NCBI RefSeq assembly: GCF_017498545.1
Contig: NZ_CP071793.1
Coordinates: 3,596,001-3,660,000, forward strand
Origin: Sulfidibacter corallicola
GTDB taxonomy: Bacteria > Acidobacteriota > Holophagae > Acanthopleuribacterales > Acanthopleuribacteraceae
Reading direction: 5' to 3'
DNA: 64,000 bases
Shown: piece after piece, positions 58,749-64,000 of the stretch
Numbering within the stretch: position 1 is the stretch's first letter
Layout: every line of letters starts with the position of its first letter
The notes under the pieces: model-generated
Databases searched by the model: none
What the model saw: the letters and a program-made list of their open reading frames with translations, nothing else
What the model was told of the DNA's origin: nothing
Program-made: the position numbers and the translations under genes

Positions 58749-59466
58749 GGTGGGGATGGTTCCTCCGGATCGAAAATAGAAAAAATGCGATCTGCCTCGA
58801 TGGGGCAGGCCCGAGCGCGTCTCGGCGCGATCGTCATAACGAACCGTACCGTCCGTCCAAGATCGTCGAGGGCCTGTGCTCGCATGGAAGCCCATCGACC
58901 TGAATGTGAAAAACATCGTGTCGGACGGGCGATGAGGGGCCGCAGTCGTGAACGCCCCCGGCACGGTGGAGCCGAAGGAAAGAAGCGGCCCAACGGGGCC
59001 CGTGGATAGGGTAGATCTCACTTTAAACCAGCCCAGGAACGGGGGTCAATGCCAAACGGAACGGGCGTGAACGAAGGAATCCCTTTCGGACGCATGCCAC
59101 TCGGGCCGTAAGAAAGCCGAGGGGTCCTGTTTCGCAAAGGTAGTGTGATTCGCAGGCCCGACGGCCGGATCGCGACGGAGCGGCCCGCTGGCGAGCCCGA
59201 TGTGAGACCAACTGTGAAAAACGCGAACTTGTCGGCCGAACACGTGTGGGAACGCCGCGACTCGGCACCCACGACACGCGCAATCCTGGCGCTACCCTCG
59301 GCCCGATCTTCCGCGCGGCGGTTGCTGGATGCGAATCGAACCGGTTATGATGGCCTTTTTCACAGCCCTCCGCTCGTTCGCGACAACGGGCAAATCGTTC
59401 CGCTTTCGGTAGCCATTCCGGCTTCAGTTCCCTGTTTTCGATCGATTCTCCCCGCCGAGGTTCCCC
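58749..59466. other. Intergenic region between divergent DUF819 and nhaC genes
   Basis: It holds a plausible plus-strand promoter at 59322-59351. The rest is without a supportable gene; a long plus-strand frame from 59145 runs across the nhaC start in another frame and is a by-product of base composition. Confidence 0.45.
59322..59351 (+). promoter_or_regulatory. Probable sigma70-type promoter for nhaC at 59467
   Basis: TTGCTG at 59322-59327, an 18-base spacer and TATGAT at 59346-59351, about 115 bases before the start codon. Confidence 0.45.
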
Positions 59467-60870
59467 ATGCCCGATTGGTTATCCATCTTGCCGCCATTGC
59501 TGGCGATCGTCGTCGCCATCTGGAAAAAAGAAGTGGTACTGGCGCTCGCGCTGGGTATTTGGATGTCCGAGTCCCTGATCGTTGGCCGCACCATGACCGG
59601 CGTCGAGAGCGCGTTTGTGGCCATTCCCGAATCCATGGGCCAGGGCTTCATCGAGATGATCGACCGCCTCGTTTCCGTGTTCGAGGACGGCGGCAACACT
59701 CGGGTCCTTCTGTTCTGCCTGCTGGTGGGCATGTTGATCGAACTGATGCAGGTATCCGGCGGGGTCACGGCCTTCGTGAAACGGATGACCCAAATGGGCA
59801 TGGCGGATACGCAACGACGCGCTGGATTGCTGACGATGGCGATCGGCGTCCTGGTCTGGATGGAAACCAGCATGAGCTGCCTGGCCGCGGGCATGGTCGG
59901 CCGACCACTGTTCGATCGCTTCAAGTTGAGCCGCGCCCGCCTGGCTTACGTGCTCGATTCCACCTGCGCCCCGGTCAGTGTGATCATCCTGCTCAACGCC
60001 TGGGGCGGCTACATCCTGGAATTACTCGAAAAGGGCGAATATGGGTTCGAGGAGCCGGTGAACGTGGTCATGTCCAGCATCGGCTTCAATTTCTACGCGA
60101 TCCTGACCTTGGGCCTCGTGGCCTACACCGCCATCAGCGGACGCACCCACGGGGCGCTGCGCCGTGTCGAAGCGGAGGAGTCCGAGGCGGAAACCCCCGA
60201 CGAACCGTCCAAGGCCCTGCCCGATCACGTCAAGGGCAAGGCCGGGCACATGTTGATTCCGCTGGTCATCATGGTCGCCCTGATGGTTCTGTTTCTGATG
60301 CGCACCGGCTCCGGTAGTCGCTCGGTCCTGTATTCCGTCACCGTGGCGACGGTCATCGGCGTGCTCCTGTTGATTCGCGACCGGGTGTTCACCTACCGCG
60401 AAATCATCGAGCACGGCTACCGAGGCATGGGCAAGTTGCTGCCGGTCGTGCTCCTGATGCTGCTGGCCTTCGCGATCGGCGCCAGTTGCCGCGAGCTGGG
60501 CACGGGCAGCTTCGTGGCCGGCTGGGTCGGCAGCTTCCTGCCGCTCTGGCTGGTGGCCCCCCTACTCTTCATCTGTGCGGGCATCATTTCGTTCACCACC
60601 GGCACCTCCTGGGGAACCTTCGCGATTCTCATCCCGGTGGGCATGCCCCTGGGCGCCGCATTCGGTTTGCCGCCCGGTTTCGTGCTGGCCGCAGTGCTCG
60701 GCGGCGGCGTGTTCGGCGACCACTGCTCACCGATTTCGGACACGACCCTGGTGGCTTCGCTGGCCAGCGGCTGCGATCACCTGGAGCACGTCCGCACCCA
60801 GTTGCCGTATGCGATGACGGCCGGTTTGGGCACCATCCTCCTCTACATGGCGATGGGCCTCTTTCTGTAA
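59467..60870 (+). CDS. nhaC: NhaC-family Na+/H+ antiporter
   Basis: A 467-residue membrane protein with about 11 hydrophobic segments. The family block GGGVFGDHCSPISDTT and the FTTGTSWGTFAI stretch are present. A hydrophilic acidic loop lies near residues 230-255. The ATG has GAGG seven bases upstream. Like the NhaC gene at 23611, it supports a sodium-using, probably marine, lifestyle. It stands alone, converging on the kinase gene. Confidence 0.9.
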   Translation: MPDWLSILPPLLAIVVAIWKKEVVLALALGIWMSESLIVGRTMTGVESAFVAIPESMGQGFIEMIDRLVSVFEDGGNTRVLLFCLLVGMLIELMQVSGGVTAFVKRMTQMGMADTQRRAGLLTMAIGVLVWMETSMSCLAAGMVGRPLFDRFKLSRARLAYVLDSTCAPVSVIILLNAWGGYILELLEKGEYGFEEPVNVVMSSIGFNFYAILTLGLVAYTAISGRTHGALRRVEAEESEAETPDEPSKALPDHVKGKAGHMLIPLVIMVALMVLFLMRTGSGSRSVLYSVTVATVIGVLLLIRDRVFTYREIIEHGYRGMGKLLPVVLLMLLAFAIGASCRELGTGSFVAGWVGSFLPLWLVAPLLFICAGIISFTTGTSWGTFAILIPVGMPLGAAFGLPPGFVLAAVLGGGVFGDHCSPISDTTLVASLASGCDHLEHVRTQLPYAMTAGLGTILLYMAMGLFL

Positions 60871-60922
60871 ATCGCGGAGACCCCCGGGACGCGTGGAAGA
60901 AAGGACCCGGAGCTGACCGGCA

Positions 60923-63607
60923 TCACGGGTTTTCCGGCGTTTTTTCCGGGTAACGCGCCAACAGCGCGTCCGCTTCGTCTTGCCGGCCTGTTTGGGACAA
61001 GAGCTCGGCGTACTCGACGGCCAAATGGATGAAATCCGTGTGAACGGTTTTCTTTCTTTCGAACGTGTCGAGGATCTTCTTATAGCGTTCTTCCGCTTGG
61101 TCGTATCGCCCCCGATCCCTCAGAATATTCGCCGCGTAGATTTCACCAAATGCCACATGGACCGAGTCTTTTCCCCACGCCTCGGCCAGATCTTCGCCAG
61201 CCTTCCGGATGAGCGATTCGGCCTTGTCGAAATTGCCGTTTTGCCGAGCGATATCACTCAATTCAAGGAGAGCCCATCCGTAACTTGGATCGAGTTTACT
61301 GCTCCCCCGTCCATGATCGACGATCTGCCGAAACACGTCCGCCGCTTCCTGGAGCAGGCCAAGCTCCCTCAAGGCCAGTCCAAGCTGTTGGGCAATTCTC
61401 GTGCGGGTCACGTTATCTTTCGAATAGGTCATATCGGCCGATGCCAGCGCATTGCGAAAGAGGTCCGCGGACTCGCGGTACCGTTTCTGGCCAAATCGAA
61501 GTTGCGCCATGCTCCTCATCGCTTCCATCCGCACGAAATGGCCCGGCTGAAGTTTCTTTTCGGCCAACGCCAGGGACTTCGTCAGGTGGGAATCCGACTC
61601 CTCATATCGATACAACATCATCAAAACGACCCCGACCGAGAAATGAGCACGAATGGCTTCATAACTATCCGATCCCGAGATTTTTTCCACAATTCGAAGA
61701 TTCTCCGAATGGAGCGTGAGCGCCTCTTCGAGACGGAAGGAGCGATCCAGGACCAAGGCGAGAGCCCTTATGGCCCGCGCCGTTTCATGGCGATCGCGAC
61801 CGATGGTCTTTTCGTAAATATTTACACTTTTTCGAAAAAGTCGTTCGGCATCCGGAAGATGATTTTCCGCATGGGCAACCGATCCCATCGCGTAGAGCCC
61901 CTGAGCCGCCTCGAAGCTCTCGGGACCCGCGAGTGATTGAGCGAGGGTCAACATCCGTTCGAAATGTTTTTTTGCCGTTTCGACACGGCCCATCCTGGCC
62001 TGCGACATACCGAGCCACAAAAGATTGTCGACCAACTCGAGATGATCGCCCAAGTGCGCCTCTCGTAACGCGACCGCCTGTTTTAGCAACGCCTCGGCCT
62101 CCTTGAAGAGAGATAGGTTGTAATAGACCTTGCCCAACGTGTGGGCCAGCCGGGCTTGGGTGACCGGCTGATTCCCGAGATTCGTGGTAATGCGCGCGGC
62201 GCCCTTGTCGAGAAGCTCCCGCACGGTCAATTCTTCGCCACGATTTTCAGAAGGATCCGAGAGCTCGAAAAGTTCGGTCATGAAAGCCGAGACCTCGGTG
62301 GCGGCCTCGGCTTCGGCGTCGGCACGCTGAGCCTGTAGGCGCGATTCGGATTCGGCGCGCCTGGCTTTGATCATGCCCGTCGAAGTTCCGATGACCCCGC
62401 CGACCAGGGCCAGCAAGGCGATGGTCGCCGCGAAGACCCCTGTTCGATGTCGACGGATGTACTTGGCGATGCGATAGGACAATCGAGGGGCCCTGGCCTG
62501 GACGGGATGGTGCGATAGAAACCGTTTGATGTCGGCCGCCAGTTCCGCCGCCGAACCGTAGCGTTGATCCGGCTCCGACTCGATGGCCTTCAGGGTGATC
62601 CAATCCAGGTCGCCTTTGAGCGTTTTCACGAAAGTGGCGACATGGAGCCCTCGTTTTTGGGCGAACTCCTCCGCCTTTTGCTGGTCCAACCCCGACACAC
62701 GGTTGCTGGGCCGTTCCGTGTCCTCGGACGCCAAAGGTGCGGGGAAAGGCCCGAAAAACTCGCGTTTCGGACCGATGCCCGCCAACAATTCGTAGAGCAC
62801 CAGCCCGAGGGAGTACACGTCACCACGCGTATCGACGCTGCCCGGGGCCTGGATGGCTTCCGGACTCATGTAGAGCGGTGTTCCGATCACGCCGCCCTTG
62901 GTCAAGGTTTCTCCTTCGGTCAAGGGCTGATCGATCGCCTTTGCGATTCCGAAATCGATGATTTTGGGTATCACCTGTCGATCATGTTCCGCAACCATCA
63001 AATTGGAGGGCTTGAGATCGCGGTGCATCACCCCTTTTTGGTGGGCATGCTGAACGCCTTCGCATATTTTGATGAACAGACGAAGGCGATCCTCGATTGT
63101 CAATTTCCGTGTGTCGCAATAGTGAGATAAGGTCTCTCCCTCGATGTACTCCATCGCAAAAAAAGGAAATCCCCGTTCCGTGGTTCCCGCTTCATAGAGC
63201 TGCGCCACGTAGGGGTGTGAAAGCCGCGCCATCGCCTGACGCTCGGCGGCGAACCGAGCCATGGCCATCGAATCTCGAAGGCTGGCATGCACCACTTTCA
63301 AAGCGACTTTTCGGGTGACATTCTCGGTTTGTTCGGCGAGGTACACCGTCCCCATCCCACCATGTCCGAGCTCTTTGACGATGCGATAGGGACCAATGGT
63401 CTCTCGAAAATCATCGCAATCGTCCGTTGTGGCGTTCTGGAGCGTGGGCGCATCGAGGCTGACCGCCGAGGGCACCCCGAATTCGTTGAAAGAAAACGCT
63501 TTCCGAGGCATTTCCTCCTTGTTTTCCGTTCCCAGTTTTGTGGGCCCTTCGAAGAGTTCTTTGCCACCGGACTTCGCTTCGTCGTTTTTCCCTTGCTCGT
63601 CCACCAT
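60923..63607 (-). CDS. Ser/Thr protein kinase with C-terminal TPR repeats
   Basis: An 894-residue protein. After a 70-residue disordered leader comes a Hanks-type kinase domain (about 74-360): GHGGMGTV (81-88), Lys104 in VALKVV, HRDLKPSN (194-201), DFG (217-219) and the SPE activation segment. One membrane segment (about 389-410) separates it from an extracytoplasmic or periplasmic region of about 10 TPR motifs. It probably signals envelope or protein-interaction status by phosphorylation. A GAGGGG ribosome site precedes the ATG. This kinase-TPR plan is common in acidobacteria and myxobacteria. Confidence 0.93.
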   Translation of the reverse strand: MVDEQGKNDEAKSGGKELFEGPTKLGTENKEEMPRKAFSFNEFGVPSAVSLDAPTLQNATTDDCDDFRETIGPYRIVKELGHGGMGTVYLAEQTENVTRKVALKVVHASLRDSMAMARFAAERQAMARLSHPYVAQLYEAGTTERGFPFFAMEYIEGETLSHYCDTRKLTIEDRLRLFIKICEGVQHAHQKGVMHRDLKPSNLMVAEHDRQVIPKIIDFGIAKAIDQPLTEGETLTKGGVIGTPLYMSPEAIQAPGSVDTRGDVYSLGLVLYELLAGIGPKREFFGPFPAPLASEDTERPSNRVSGLDQQKAEEFAQKRGLHVATFVKTLKGDLDWITLKAIESEPDQRYGSAAELAADIKRFLSHHPVQARAPRLSYRIAKYIRRHRTGVFAATIALLALVGGVIGTSTGMIKARRAESESRLQAQRADAEAEAATEVSAFMTELFELSDPSENRGEELTVRELLDKGAARITTNLGNQPVTQARLAHTLGKVYYNLSLFKEAEALLKQAVALREAHLGDHLELVDNLLWLGMSQARMGRVETAKKHFERMLTLAQSLAGPESFEAAQGLYAMGSVAHAENHLPDAERLFRKSVNIYEKTIGRDRHETARAIRALALVLDRSFRLEEALTLHSENLRIVEKISGSDSYEAIRAHFSVGVVLMMLYRYEESDSHLTKSLALAEKKLQPGHFVRMEAMRSMAQLRFGQKRYRESADLFRNALASADMTYSKDNVTRTRIAQQLGLALRELGLLQEAADVFRQIVDHGRGSSKLDPSYGWALLELSDIARQNGNFDKAESLIRKAGEDLAEAWGKDSVHVAFGEIYAANILRDRGRYDQAEERYKKILDTFERKKTVHTDFIHLAVEYAELLSQTGRQDEADALLARYPEKTPENP

Positions 63608-64000
63608 GCCAACCCCTCAGTCACGGCTGTGTACCATTCACACTCGATGCACCGAAAAATGGCTCGAGCGATACGACCCCAAAAAACCACCGGGAACCCA
63701 CCGTTTCGCGTGAATGCAGGCGAATCCGCCCTGACCACCGCATTCTAGGGATCGCTGCCGAACGCAGCGCCATGGATGTGGGCCCCGCCACATTCAACAA
63801 ACCAATATCATCTTTAGAAAATCATTTCATAATTCCAATATACACACTCAAGCAAAAAAATACGGCAGAAAGTACTGCGACTCGTTTTCTGCAAACACAA
63901 CGAATTCCATTCATTTACCTGAACCCAATCAACAGGTTGGGTGAGTATCGCTTTGGCATCTTTCAAATCGAGGTGGCACCGGGACAGGGGCACATCGCGT
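63608..64000. other. Noncoding end of the window
   Basis: No gene is evident. AT-rich stretches near 63830-63880 probably hold the kinase promoter (minus strand, TTGCTT and TATGAA 18 bases apart is a weak candidate). Inverted repeats are seen at about 63873-63901 (GCAGAAA with TTTTCTGC) and near 63923-63942 (CCCAA with TTGGG). Confidence 0.35.

Noticed and set aside
59145..60317. 390-residue plus-strand frame starting before nhaC
   Set aside because: It overlaps NhaC in another frame and has Arg/Pro/His-rich shadow composition.

Overview
The window is GC-rich, densely coded bacterial chromosome with no insertion sequence, integrase, prophage gene, rRNA or CRISPR array that I could find. The gene set (FHA-GAF-cyclase, Ser/Thr kinase with TPRs, PilB and PilZ proteins, bactofilin, large ankyrin protein, metallopeptidase/propeller/barrel outer-membrane protein, two NhaC-type antiporters, NAD-dependent glutamate dehydrogenase of about 1000 residues) suggests a free-living Gram-negative, probably marine, bacterium. 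An acidobacterium of the Holophagae/Acanthopleuribacter kind or a myxobacterium-like lineage fits best. That placement is inference from gene content, not from a marker gene.

Layout. 1-7.3 kb: truncated FHA-GAF-adenylate cyclase, a zinc-ribbon methyltransferase, a small low-complexity protein facing a SprA-like metalloprotease homologue, pilB and a PilZ-type protein. 7.4-9.8 kb: a 774-residue ankyrin protein. 9.8-16.3 kb: uvrA, then a dprA-topA operon. 16.5-20.8 kb: two lipoproteins and an outer-membrane metallopeptidase/propeller/barrel protein, closed by a strong terminator. 21-31.7 kb: methyltransferase, amino-acid decarboxylase with NhaC, glutamate dehydrogenase, LipM-like octanoyltransferase, alanine dehydrogenase, bactofilin. 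32-37.2 kb: small secreted protein, MobA-like nucleotidyltransferase, ABC-F ATPase, tRNA-Gly(CCC), aminotransferase and RidA. 37.8-46.6 kb: the unusual region described below. 47-64 kb: bifunctional aldolase/dehydrogenase, PpiD-type chaperone, FecR-domain protein, GAF-GGDEF cyclase, XRE regulator, small hypothetical protein, rhomboid protease overlapping a DUF819 membrane protein, a second NhaC and a kinase-TPR protein.

Most interesting region. Between 37.8 and 46.6 kb two short operons converge. The plus-strand operon encodes a calcineurin-like phosphoesterase fold that has lost most metal ligands, followed by a CHAT cysteine protease with an intact His/Cys dyad. The minus-strand operon encodes a class III ribonucleotide reductase (NrdD) homologue without the thiyl-radical cysteine and without a neighbouring activase, then a 766-residue TPR protein; a 148-residue orphan may follow. 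An intact protease next to two apparently dead enzyme scaffolds and a TPR scaffold resembles a sensor/protease module, possibly for conflict or stress. No function is proven.

Regulation visible in the sequence: near-consensus sigma70 promoters before the small protein at 3.1 kb and before pilB, intrinsic terminators after the barrel-protein, ald, glutamate dehydrogenase and ppiD genes, a terminator-like hairpin in the leader of the PilZ gene, and paired direct repeats upstream of the XRE regulator. Cyclic-nucleotide signalling is represented by one class III cyclase, one GGDEF protein and one PilZ-like protein.
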